From Candidatus Nitrosopumilus sp. (lineage in GTDB: Archaea; Thermoproteota; Nitrososphaeria; Nitrososphaerales; Nitrosopumilaceae), in assembly GCA_016784625.1 (NCBI GenBank), contig JADHUF010000021.1, forward strand, positions 1 to 17,169: 17,169 nucleotides of DNA, given 5' to 3'. Each line of letters starts with the position of its first letter. Position 1 is the first letter of the stretch. This document shows, in pieces, positions 7,317 through 14,121 of the stretch. The notes beneath the pieces were generated by a model, which saw only the letters and a list, made by a program, of their open reading frames with translations, did no database searches and was not told where the DNA came from. The position numbers were made by a program, and so were the translations under genes.

Positions 7317-8597
7317 ATGGTATTTGGATGGGGTAAAAAAAAGCCAGAAGAACGACCAATAAATGAAATTCCTAGACAAAAAGATGTCAAATTACCTGAT
7401 ATACCCAAAATTGTGGCTGATCTTAATCAATTACGAACGTCACAAACCACCTCTGAAATTAAACATCTGAGAAAAAACACTGAACCTTTGATAGATGATT
7501 TATTAAAAATAGGAAAGGTTCTTGAAAAAGACAATCTCAATGTTGATGATATTGATAAACATCTTGCAATTATTGTAGTTAGAGGAAAAAAACAGGTAAT
7601 TGATAGTATCAAAAAAGATGTTGTACATTTACCTGATATCTCATCAATTGATGATGCAAAAAAACTAGACCATTCATTAAATCTGATTCTTAAAAAAGTA
7701 GGTGATGTTTTAGGGAGACAAACTAGAGTAATCCATATTTTTGCTAAAAAATATGCTGCTCAGTTAAAAGAAAATCTTGAAGTGATGAATAAGAATCACT
7801 CAGAGATTCATAAACTATTAAAAAATTATGATTCTGCAAAAATATCCTCTGATGAAATAATTGATTCTTTAAATCAAATTAAAACTTTGGAAGAAACACA
7901 ACTAGAAAAAAATCAAAAAATTGATGATATCCATCAAAATATTCAATCCCTTGATGAAAAAATCACATCAATACAGACCTCTATTGAAGAGATAAAATCT
8001 TCAGATGACTACAAAAAATATCTTGATTTAAAAAATAAATTGGACATGTTTAGTGCCCAAAAATCAAAAATAAAAAATGAAATTGACACACAATTTACAA
8101 AAATTTCTCGTCCTTTGAGTAGATATGAGTATGGTTCTTCTTTAGATAAAGAACAAAAAAATATCTTGAGTACTCTAGTTGCAAATCCTATTGATGCAAT
8201 TATTCCTAAAAATAAAGATTCTATTATTATGATTTTAGAAAATGTTAGAAAAGGAATTTCTTCAAACTCTATTTCTGTAAAAGATATTGACAAATCTTTG
8301 TCTTATATTACAGAAATTGAGGAAGCACTTGAGGGATTTGTAAACCGGATTTCAGAATATTTAGAAAAATATGAAAAGATGAAAAATGATCTAAATTCTC
8401 TTAATTCTGATGAACTTGTATCTTTGGAACAAGAACTAATCAAAAACACTTCATTAAAAGAAGATTTACAACTCAAATCTGAAACTTTTAGTGGTGAAGT
8501 AGATGAAATTTATTCAAAGGTTCCACAACTTGTATCTGAAATTGAAGAAAAATTAAGAGAGTTCTCTAACACAAAATATAGTATAATATCATCTTAA
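7317..8597 (+). CDS. Long coiled-coil protein of unknown function
   Basis: A 426-residue Lys/Glu/Ile-rich soluble protein. It begins with a short basic, aromatic N-terminus (MVFGWGKKKPEERP), then has helical segments around 25-110, an extended coiled coil around 150-265 (repeated KIDDIHQNIQSLDEKITSIQ-like heptads), a break near SRPLSRYEYG, and further helices to the C-terminus. There is no Walker motif or zinc hook, so it is not a complete SMC or Rad50 protein, and no signal peptide or membrane helix is seen. The size and helix content suit a structural, chromatin or ESCRT-like scaffold, but I cannot assign a family. The JAMM protease gene begins 31 bases downstream on the same strand, with its own BoxA. 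Confidence 0.8.
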   Translation: MVFGWGKKKPEERPINEIPRQKDVKLPDIPKIVADLNQLRTSQTTSEIKHLRKNTEPLIDDLLKIGKVLEKDNLNVDDIDKHLAIIVVRGKKQVIDSIKKDVVHLPDISSIDDAKKLDHSLNLILKKVGDVLGRQTRVIHIFAKKYAAQLKENLEVMNKNHSEIHKLLKNYDSAKISSDEIIDSLNQIKTLEETQLEKNQKIDDIHQNIQSLDEKITSIQTSIEEIKSSDDYKKYLDLKNKLDMFSAQKSKIKNEIDTQFTKISRPLSRYEYGSSLDKEQKNILSTLVANPIDAIIPKNKDSIIMILENVRKGISSNSISVKDIDKSLSYITEIEEALEGFVNRISEYLEKYEKMKNDLNSLNSDELVSLEQELIKNTSLKEDLQLKSETFSGEVDEIYSKVPQLVSEIEEKLREFSNTKYSIISS

Positions 8598-8599
8598 AA

Positions 8600-8608
8600 T
8601 TAAATTAG
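8600..8608 (+). promoter_or_regulatory. BoxA of the JAMM protease gene
   Basis: TTAAATTAG lies 21-29 bases before the ATG at 8629, immediately after the stop of the coiled-coil gene. Independent transcription is possible within the rightward block. Confidence 0.45.
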
Positions 8609-8628
8609 TTCGAAACTGAAGGCATTAT

Positions 8629-9036
8629 ATGATTTTCAAGAAAAAAAAATTTGAGCGTAAAGTATTGTTACAACAAGATGTACTTGATAGCATTCTATCT
8701 TATTGCCAAATGAATCATCCAAACGAATGTATCTTGATACTAAAAGGAAAATCCAAAAATGGAGCAATCAAAATAGATGGACTTGTAATTCCTCCTTTCA
8801 CTGAGACTGGTCCTACATTTGCTGGATTTCCTCATTCGTTTTTACCATTTGATATGAACTATCTTGGAATTGTTCATTCTCATCCAAGTGGTTCTGCAGA
8901 ACCATCTGTTACTGATTTGCATAATTTTTTTGGGTTGGCATCATTAATTGTAAAATCTCCTTATGATGATGATTCTATTTTTGCATGGGATAGTAGTGGG
9001 AATCCTATCCCGCTTTCAATCGTACAAAATATCTGA
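8629..9036 (+). CDS. JAB1/MPN (JAMM) zinc metalloprotease
   Basis: A 135-residue single-domain JAMM protein. The full catalytic signature is visible: Glu33 (NECILIL), His83-x-His85-Pro (IVHSHPSG), and Ser93-x2-Asp96 (SVTD). Family members hydrolyse isopeptide or C-terminal peptide bonds of ubiquitin-like proteins. In archaea the best-studied one removes SAMP ubiquitin-like modifiers, and others release sulfur-carrier proteins. There is no N- or C-terminal extension of the Rpn11 type. It has no E1, E2 or ubiquitin-like neighbour in this window, so the substrate is unknown. The ATG at 8629 has both a BoxA 21-29 bases upstream and an AAGG about 11 bases upstream. A role linked to the adjacent coiled-coil protein is only a neighbourhood inference. 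Confidence 0.92.
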   Translation: MIFKKKKFERKVLLQQDVLDSILSYCQMNHPNECILILKGKSKNGAIKIDGLVIPPFTETGPTFAGFPHSFLPFDMNYLGIVHSHPSGSAEPSVTDLHNFFGLASLIVKSPYDDDSIFAWDSSGNPIPLSIVQNI

Positions 9037-9051
9037 AAAAATTGACAAAAC

Positions 9052-9057
9052 TTTATA
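9052..9057 (+). promoter_or_regulatory. BoxA of the membrane zinc-ribbon gene
   Basis: TTTATA lies 28-33 bases upstream of the TTG at 9085 and 23-28 upstream of an out-of-frame ATG at 9080. It is a strong BoxA match in an otherwise T-rich spacer. Confidence 0.55.
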
Positions 9058-9084
9058 ACCTTTTTTTAAGATACTTTTAATGAA

Positions 9085-9408
9085 TTGTTTAATTACAAAA
9101 CATATCTTGTTTTCTTATTTGCGTCACTTGCAATTAGTATTGGATTACAAATGGTTCTTCCATTCCCATATGGTTTAGGTGCTGCGTTGGCAATTTTTAT
9201 TGCATTTCCATTATTACTGAGAAGACGCTACATGAATCGTATGCGTGGTTATGGTGGAGATTCTGAAACAGGTGGTGGCGGATTTTTTGGAATGGGTTCC
9301 CAAGGAGGCTCTAGTAAAGTGAAATATGTTTGTCTTGTTTGTAACAGCAAACATAACGGTGGTACTTGTCCACGATGTGGATCAAAGATGCAACGAGCTG
9401 ATTTTTAA
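9085..9408 (+). CDS. Membrane protein with C-terminal zinc ribbon
   Basis: A 107-residue protein with two closely spaced hydrophobic helices (~7-25 and ~29-46), a basic stop-transfer stretch (RRRYMNRMR), a Gly-rich linker (~56-76), and a four-Cys zinc ribbon: Cys83-x2-Cys86 and Cys95-x2-Cys98. The ribbon is probably cytoplasmic by the positive-inside rule. The start used is the TTG at 9085; the ATG at 9080 is in another frame and runs only to 9178. The next gene begins 9 bases after the stop, so the two form an operon. Function unknown; such ribbons often bind nucleic acid or a protein partner near the membrane. Confidence 0.75.
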   Translation: MFNYKTYLVFLFASLAISIGLQMVLPFPYGLGAALAIFIAFPLLLRRRYMNRMRGYGGDSETGGGGFFGMGSQGGSSKVKYVCLVCNSKHNGGTCPRCGSKMQRADF

Positions 9409-9417
9409 TCGGAAATA

Positions 9418-9738
9418 ATGATGGCATTAGAAGAATTAAGAAAAAAAGTTCTATATCAAAACTCTATTGAGATATGGATTGGAGCAAGTAAAGAAAAAAA
9501 TATAGATTGGTTTGATACTGAAAATTATCAAAAATTTATTGCTTTTCTTCTAAAAAATAATCTAAACATGAAACAAATGCCAATTTGCTTTGATGAATCA
9601 GATAAAGCATCACAAGATGGTCACAGCAAAAAAGTATTTGCTAACAAGTTGGCAGCATTCAATGATGAAAATTCGTTCTGCTATTCAATAAAATTGAATG
9701 ATGGTAACATTGAATTAATTCGAAAATTTGATCTTTAG
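9418..9738 (+). CDS. Small unknown protein co-transcribed with the membrane zinc-ribbon gene
   Basis: A 106-residue soluble protein with alternating helix and strand segments (LEELRKKVLYQNSIEIWIGAS, YQKFIAFLLKNN, CYSIKLNDGNIELIRKFDL). I recognise no domain or catalytic motif. Two ATG codons in tandem start the frame (9418 and 9421). GGA at 9411-9413 gives the second ATG a more usual ribosome-binding distance, which matters because, as the internal gene of an operon, it cannot be leaderless. Its stop is one base from the stop of the converging permease gene. Confidence 0.7.
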   Translation: MMALEELRKKVLYQNSIEIWIGASKEKNIDWFDTENYQKFIAFLLKNNLNMKQMPICFDESDKASQDGHSKKVFANKLAAFNDENSFCYSIKLNDGNIELIRKFDL

Positions 9739-9739
9739 A

Positions 9740-11107
9740 TTATCTTTTTAACTTTGGATTAACTATTGCATCAAGTGCATTTCCAATAAAGACAAATGCA
9801 AGACCCGTTATTGCAATCATTACTCCTGGTGGCATAATCCACCACCATAATCCTCTTGCGGCTGCTCCGAATATGTTTGCATCATGTAAGATCTGCCCCC
9901 ATGTTGGAAATGATGGATCTCCTAATCCAAGAAAACTAAGACCAGCTTCTGTAGTTATTGCAGCTGGAACTGATATTGCAATGCTTGCAAATGCATAAGG
10001 CAATAATTGTGGTAATATGTGCTTGAATATTATCTTGGAATCTTTTTGACCCATCATGTTTGCAGCATCCACATACCCTCTAGTCTTGATTTGAAGTGAC
10101 ATACTTCTTGATACTTTTGCAATTCCTACCCACCCAAAAATCATCAAAAACCCTACCATCAAAAATATGCTGTTGCTAATAGTTACTGAGAGTATGATGA
10201 GAAATGGAAGTGCAGGTAATGCATAGATTACATCATTGAATCTCATCATTGTCTCATCCGTTTTTTTACCTTTGTATCCTGCATAAACTCCATAAACTAA
10301 CCCCATGACCACTGATGCAATTGCTACCACAAGACCAATGAATAATGCAAGTGGGGTTCCCCATAACAAACCTATTGCTAAATCTCGTCTTAGTTCATCA
10401 GTTCCCATTATGCCAAAAGCCTTTCCTCCTATGATTAGTTTTGATTCTGGAATATTGACTTCTGACTTTACTGAATACAAATCAACTAAAAAAATATAAT
10501 TTCCTTTTAGTGGTTCATTTGTTTGTGTTTTTGAAAAAACAATGTCTTCTGCTGATGATCTGTTAAAAGTAAATGCAAATAGTTCTGATTGTAATATCAA
10601 ATTTTTCTTTATTACTTCATCTGTTGAAAAAATTCTTTCACTGTGAATAGTTTTTGAATTGGAAAATGGAAGTGATGTTGATAATAATTCAAGTTTGATT
10701 CCATCAGGTCTAATTACAGTCATTTGTAATAAGGGCGAACCAGTATATTCTGATGTAAACTCGTAAATGAAATCATTTGGGAAATCATCATAATCAAAAT
10801 TTAATCCAAATTGATGTGATGTAAGTAAAACTTCTCCTGATGAATTTGTTTGAATATTTGGGGTCTCTAAAATTTTATGTTCTGGAATTTTTTCTGTCAT
10901 GAAGAGATTCACCCAAATTGGAATTGCAACTTTTGGGTATGCAATCCAACTACTTGGATTATTCCATTCTTGAAATGTTTCAACTGGTATGGCAACTATT
11001 GCAATAACTGATATTGCAATAAGTATTGCAAGAATTGTAATTCCTGCAATTCCAATCTTACTTTTAAGAAATTCTTGCTTTATTTCTTGAGGAGATAAAC
11101 TACTCAT
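9740..11107 (-). CDS. ABC transporter permease, DppC/OppC type, with a large extracytoplasmic insertion
   Basis: A 455-residue inner subunit of a peptide/nickel-type (PepT family) ABC importer; usual members are ~280-300 residues. It has TM1 at ~18-40, a ~190-residue insertion to about residue 232, then the standard permease core: MGTDELRRDLAIGLLWG (family signature), four or five TM helices, the EAA-type cytoplasmic loop YVDAANMMGQKDSKIIFKHILP that contacts the ATPase, and LSFLGLGDPSFPTWGQIL. The insertion is mostly strand-forming with Pro, Ser and Thr (LLQMTVIRPDGIKLELL) and should face outward. It may add a ligand-capture or gating domain. Its ATG overlaps the DppB stop by 4 bases (ATGA), so the two are translationally coupled. 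ATPase and binding-protein genes are not in this window. Confidence 0.9.
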   Translation of the reverse strand: MSSLSPQEIKQEFLKSKIGIAGITILAILIAISVIAIVAIPVETFQEWNNPSSWIAYPKVAIPIWVNLFMTEKIPEHKILETPNIQTNSSGEVLLTSHQFGLNFDYDDFPNDFIYEFTSEYTGSPLLQMTVIRPDGIKLELLSTSLPFSNSKTIHSERIFSTDEVIKKNLILQSELFAFTFNRSSAEDIVFSKTQTNEPLKGNYIFLVDLYSVKSEVNIPESKLIIGGKAFGIMGTDELRRDLAIGLLWGTPLALFIGLVVAIASVVMGLVYGVYAGYKGKKTDETMMRFNDVIYALPALPFLIILSVTISNSIFLMVGFLMIFGWVGIAKVSRSMSLQIKTRGYVDAANMMGQKDSKIIFKHILPQLLPYAFASIAISVPAAITTEAGLSFLGLGDPSFPTWGQILHDANIFGAAARGLWWWIMPPGVMIAITGLAFVFIGNALDAIVNPKLKR

Positions 11108-12153
11108 TGACCTGTTCTCACTCTCGGATCAAAGTACCCATAAAGCATATCTGCAATGAATATGCTAACAAGGAAAAACACTGTAAGGATGTATGTTGCG
11201 CCAATAATCACTGGAAGATCCATAACTGTGATTGCTTCAAAGTATAGTCGTCCCATTCCTGGCCAATCAAATACTGCTTCTGTAATAATTGCACCTCCAA
11301 GTGATCCTGATAAACTCAGTGCCAAAATTGTTACAATTGGTGGTGCTGCATTTTTTAGAGCATGAGTGTAGATGATCTTTTTTTGATTTATTCCGATTGT
11401 CTTTTTTGCCATGATGAAATCTTCTTGCATGATTCCCACCATGAAATTTCTTACCAAGTAAGCCCATGAACCAAAACCAATCATTACAATTGTAATTAAT
11501 GGCAATGTCATATGATACAGCAATGCACCAATGTACCCAGGATCTGATGATGGTATGTCTGGAGTTGCTCTAGCTGGAAATATCTGCCAAGTAAATGCAA
11601 ACAGGAATATCATTAGCATTCCTATCCACCATACGGGAAAACTAGAACTAATTATTGCAAAACTTGATGTAATCCTATCAATAATGGAGCCAACTTTACT
11701 ACTAGATAATGCTCCAAGAAATATCCCTATAATTGAAATAATTATTGTAGCTGTTGTAAAAAGTAGAACTGTTCTTGGAAGTTTTTCAAAGATGATGTCC
11801 TTTACATCTGAGGACCCAGAATCACTAATAAGAAAGGTTGCATGCCCAAAATCAAGAAACAATATTTTGTACATTGTAAGGCCTATTCTTTGAGGCGAAT
11901 ACCACGGTTCATCTAATCCCAAAATTTTGATTCTTTGGTCTGTTTGAGTCTGAATGAATCCTTCGAATTCTTCAACTGATGAAAAACTCTCAGATATTGC
12001 TGGATTTTCAGTTATTTCTGATCTTACTTGAAAGACAATTCCTTGTTTTAATATGGTATCCATGTTAGAGCCGACAAGTGATATTGTGATTAATAGTGTA
12101 ATCATCAAAACACCAAACATTGTTACCAACCTTGTGGCAACATATCTTTTCAT
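11104..12153 (-). CDS. ABC transporter permease, DppB/OppB type
   Basis: A 349-residue membrane subunit of a peptide/nickel-type ABC importer. It begins MKRYVATRLVTM, the usual basic start leading into TM1 (~9-27), then has an outward segment of ~95 residues, somewhat longer than typical, that still contains the family pattern LGLDEPWY...FLDFGHA. The core carries KLPRTVLLFTTATIIISI, PARATPD, and the EAA loop FIMAKKTIGINQKKIIYTHALKNAAPP, followed by GGAIITEAVFDWPGMGRLYFEAI, a strong DppB signature. The frame extends to a TTG at 12168, but the ATG at 12153 fits family N-termini and promoter spacing better. The substrate could be peptides, nickel or another small solute; sequence does not decide. 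Confidence 0.91.
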   Translation of the reverse strand: MKRYVATRLVTMFGVLMITLLITISLVGSNMDTILKQGIVFQVRSEITENPAISESFSSVEEFEGFIQTQTDQRIKILGLDEPWYSPQRIGLTMYKILFLDFGHATFLISDSGSSDVKDIIFEKLPRTVLLFTTATIIISIIGIFLGALSSSKVGSIIDRITSSFAIISSSFPVWWIGMLMIFLFAFTWQIFPARATPDIPSSDPGYIGALLYHMTLPLITIVMIGFGSWAYLVRNFMVGIMQEDFIMAKKTIGINQKKIIYTHALKNAAPPIVTILALSLSGSLGGAIITEAVFDWPGMGRLYFEAITVMDLPVIIGATYILTVFFLVSIFIADMLYGYFDPRVRTGQ

Positions 12154-12180
12154 ACCCAATAATCTCAAGTGATAAAATTA

Positions 12181-12190
12181 GTTTATAACA
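12181..12190. promoter_or_regulatory. BoxA between the divergent permease operon and SWIM gene
   Basis: GTTTATAACA contains the palindrome TTATAA. Read rightward, TTTATA is 25-30 bases before the GTG at 12212. Read leftward, TTATAA is 30-35 bases before the ATG at 12153. A separate leftward element (TTTTATC at 12171-12177) is a weaker alternative for the permease operon. Confidence 0.5.
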
Positions 12191-12211
12191 TTATTACTTA
12201 TCCATCATATT

Positions 12212-12457
12212 GTGAGTGCAAACACTATCAGAAAAGCAAAGAAACTTGTAGAAAGTGGTGGCGTGGTAAAGGTAGAAGATGATTTATTTCAGATTAAATC
12301 TTCATCTGATCCTGAAAAGTCTTATTTTGTAACCTCTGATACATGTGAGTGCCCTGGGTTCAAAAATTTCTACAAATTTCATCATGGAAAGAGGTTAAAA
12401 GCAAATTGTTCTCACTTGGAAGCAATTAGGATATTCAAACAAGAACATTCCACATAA
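12212..12457 (+). CDS. Small SWIM zinc-finger protein
   Basis: An 81-residue protein whose C-terminal half is a SWIM finger: Cys45-x-Cys47, 18 residues, Cys66-x-His68, matching CxCx(n)CxH, within the context SDTCECPGF...KANCSHLEAI. The N-terminal ~40 residues (IRKAKKLVESGGVVKV...FQIKSS) form the small strand region that usually precedes SWIM domains and gives VxS-like protein. SWIM domains bind DNA or proteins, and in archaea and bacteria they occur with recombination and helicase proteins. The GTG start is supported by BoxA spacing. The gene faces the ArsC/Spx gene with only one base between stop codons. The partner is unknown. Confidence 0.85.
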   Translation: MSANTIRKAKKLVESGGVVKVEDDLFQIKSSSDPEKSYFVTSDTCECPGFKNFYKFHHGKRLKANCSHLEAIRIFKQEHST

Positions 12458-12458
12458 A

Positions 12459-12794
12459 TTATTTAATTTTCTTTGCATCAATCTTTCCGATAAACGCCTT
12501 GTTTTTTGTAATGACAATAGGACGTAGAATTAGTCCTGGATACTTTATCATGAGTTTGACTATTTGAGAATCAGACTTTTTGCTGTTCTCCAAATCTAGT
12601 TCTTTGTACATTTTGTCTCTTTTTCTGAGTAACTCTATTGGTTTTTTTCCAGTCATTTTGATTATCTTTTTTAGTTCAACCTCTGAAAATGGGTCTTTGA
12701 AAAAATCACGTTTTTCAACATCTGCATTCATTCTTGCAATTACAGTAATTACTTTCTTACATGTGATGCATGTTGATTTGTGATATACCTTCAA
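12459..12794 (-). CDS. ArsC/Spx-family thioredoxin-fold protein
   Basis: A 111-residue protein of the arsenate-reductase-like group. The N-terminus has the redox motif Cys9-x2-Cys12 (STCITCKK). It is followed by RDFFKDPFSEVELKKII, the family helix region KKPIELLRKRDKMYKEL, and a C-terminal LILRPIVITKNKAFIG with Arg91-Pro92, equivalent to the conserved Arg in ArsC. The CxxC pair resembles Spx and YffB-like members more than classical single-Cys ArsC, so it may be a thiol reductant or regulator and not an arsenate reductase; no ars gene is nearby. The start is TTG, preceded by an in-window BoxA 24-30 bases upstream, and no in-frame ATG exists between that BoxA and the conserved Cys motif. Confidence 0.87.
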   Translation of the reverse strand: MKVYHKSTCITCKKVITVIARMNADVEKRDFFKDPFSEVELKKIIKMTGKKPIELLRKRDKMYKELDLENSKKSDSQIVKLMIKYPGLILRPIVITKNKAFIGKIDAKKIK

Positions 12795-12817
12795 TTCACT
12801 TTTTATGCCTAAAATGG

Positions 12818-12824
12818 CTTAAAA
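12818..12824 (-). promoter_or_regulatory. BoxA of the ArsC/Spx-family gene
   Basis: On the minus strand this reads TTTTAAG, 24-30 bases upstream of the TTG at 12794. It supports the TTG as a leaderless start. Confidence 0.5.
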
Positions 12825-12850
12825 ATTGTTTAGAAAAATAAAAAATGCTG

Positions 12851-13018
12851 TTACACACAGCAGATGGATTTTTTGAAATCTTCAGAACTTCTTTCAAAAT
12901 TGCATTCTTTACATACTTGCCAACTTCTTTTTTTTAGAACTGAAAATGTTGTTTCATAACTTACAGAATACATTTTTCCGTCACATGATGGACATGATAA
13001 TGGAATATCTATTTGCAT
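12851..13018 (-). CDS. Small zinc-ribbon protein
   Basis: A 55-residue protein starts at the ATG ending at 13018 and ends with TAA. It has a classic two-knuckle zinc ribbon: Cys9-Pro-Ser-Cys12 in PLSCPSCDGKMYSVSY and Cys36-Lys-Glu-Cys39 in WQVCKECNFERSSEDF, separated by 23 residues, and ends with Cys53-Cys54. This spacing and the strand pattern resemble TFIIS/RPB9-like or other archaeal zinc ribbons, but there is too little sequence to assign one. A BoxA (TTATAT) lies 24-29 bases upstream, as expected for a leaderless gene. It follows the secreted-protein gene on the same strand and probably has its own transcript. Confidence 0.82.
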   Translation of the reverse strand: MQIDIPLSCPSCDGKMYSVSYETTFSVLKKRSWQVCKECNFERSSEDFKKSICCV

Positions 13019-13041
13019 GAAATTATACTATCTAATTTTGA

Positions 13042-13047
13042 ATATAA
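13042..13047 (-). promoter_or_regulatory. BoxA of the 55-residue zinc-ribbon gene
   Basis: On the minus strand this reads TTATAT, 24-29 bases before the ATG at 13018, lying between the end of the upstream gene and this start. Confidence 0.55.
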
Positions 13048-13072
13048 GGCACACGTAGAACTTATCAATCGT

Positions 13073-14020
13073 TCATTGATTCTTAGAATTTTCTTCTAAT
13101 TCTTCATCTAATAATTCTTGATTAAATTGTTCAAGAAATTCTTTTGGAATTGAAATCATGTCCAGATATGCTTGTCTTGCCTCTTCATATGTTCCACCAT
13201 TAGCAATTATTTCATCTCTAAGATTTTGTGCATCTTCAAATGTATTTTTTGTAAAGTTGAGTTGGCTTGCAATTATGTCCCTCACGTTTGGATCAAGGCT
13301 GTCAATGTAATCATCATACTGATATCCTTCGTATACTCCTGAGCTTAGATTTGCTTCTTCAATAGCTTGGCTTTTTAGATTTTCTGCAATAATTCTTTGC
13401 TGTTCTAGATATACTTGCTCTTTTGTGAGTTCTCTGTATTCTGCTTCTTCTAAGATTAATTCTTCAAATAATCCTTGATAATATTTGAATAAAGTTTGTC
13501 CAATTGGGTCTTTCTCAAAATCACTTTCATTTGCATATAGATACTTTCTTGCTTCATCTGTGGCTAATTTTTCTTCTATTATTGAGACTTTGGAGACGTC
13601 CCCATTTACTTGAAATTGAGTACTTGATAATCCTGTCATCCCATCTAATGATGCAATCACATTAACTGTGTATGTTCCTGGAATTCTCTGAAAGTCTTTG
13701 AATTCCCCAGTAAAAACCCCGTTCTCATCAGTAAATGCCAATGTTGTATCTGACCCTGCTCTAATGAAAATTTCTGCTTCGCTTATTGGCTTGTATGCAT
13801 GATCTACTACTTTGCCTGTAACTACTATTGTTTCTCCTGAGTGGATGTCTCCTTGTACGTATAACTCGACAATCAACTCCCATAATTCTGCCTCTGATGT
13901 TGGAATGAATGAAAATAGCATTAAACACGAAAATAATCCGACTATTATTGCCTTATTTTTGAACACAAATCTTCTTTGAATTTTTGTTGTTAAGACAAAG
14001 TATGAATAAAAACTAGCCAT
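13073..14020 (-). CDS. Secreted protein with Ig-like (carboxypeptidase-regulatory-like) domain and helical C-terminus
   Basis: A 315-residue exported protein. A hydrophobic signal segment lies at ~24-42 (AIIVGLFSCLMLFSFIPTSEA), with a likely cleavage after SEA. Residues ~55-140 form a beta-sandwich of the CarboxypepD_reg/Ig type (SGETIVVTGKVVDHAYKPI, AEIFIRAG, TDENGVFTGEF, PGTYTVNVIAS). The rest is acidic and helical, rich in Glu and Gln (EELILEEAEYRELTKEQVY), with several Asn-x-Ser/Thr sites that could be N-glycosylated. No C-terminal anchor is visible. The start is uncertain: the GTG at residue 19 (13966) would give a more typical short signal peptide (MFKNKAIIVG), while the ATG at 14020 adds 18 residues. 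It may be a surface or S-layer-associated protein; no enzyme motif is seen. Confidence 0.8.
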   Translation of the reverse strand: MASFYSYFVLTTKIQRRFVFKNKAIIVGLFSCLMLFSFIPTSEAELWELIVELYVQGDIHSGETIVVTGKVVDHAYKPISEAEIFIRAGSDTTLAFTDENGVFTGEFKDFQRIPGTYTVNVIASLDGMTGLSSTQFQVNGDVSKVSIIEEKLATDEARKYLYANESDFEKDPIGQTLFKYYQGLFEELILEEAEYRELTKEQVYLEQQRIIAENLKSQAIEEANLSSGVYEGYQYDDYIDSLDPNVRDIIASQLNFTKNTFEDAQNLRDEIIANGGTYEEARQAYLDMISIPKEFLEQFNQELLDEELEENSKNQ

Positions 14021-14089
14021 TTTTCAATTTTATTTGAGTAATTTTGTTCATTTTGAGACTGGGAACTTTATCTAAAATCCCAACTAATT

Positions 14090-14096
14090 CTTAAAC
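14090..14096 (+). promoter_or_regulatory. BoxA of the possible PD-(D/E)XK-fold gene
   Basis: CTTAAAC lies 26-32 bases before the ATG at 14122, within the 101-base divergent gap to the secreted-protein gene. No equally clear leftward BoxA was found in the gap. Confidence 0.45.
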
Positions 14097-14121
14097 TCCT
14101 AGATTCATCTAATCGTGAATC

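Noticed and set aside
11531..11893. Rightward 120-codon open frame in the permease region
   Set aside because: It is antisense to the DppB-type permease, whose signature motifs are intact.
12459..12794. Calling the ArsC/Spx protein an arsenate reductase
   Set aside because: The CxxC pattern and lack of ars neighbours do not support the specific function; only the fold family is claimed.
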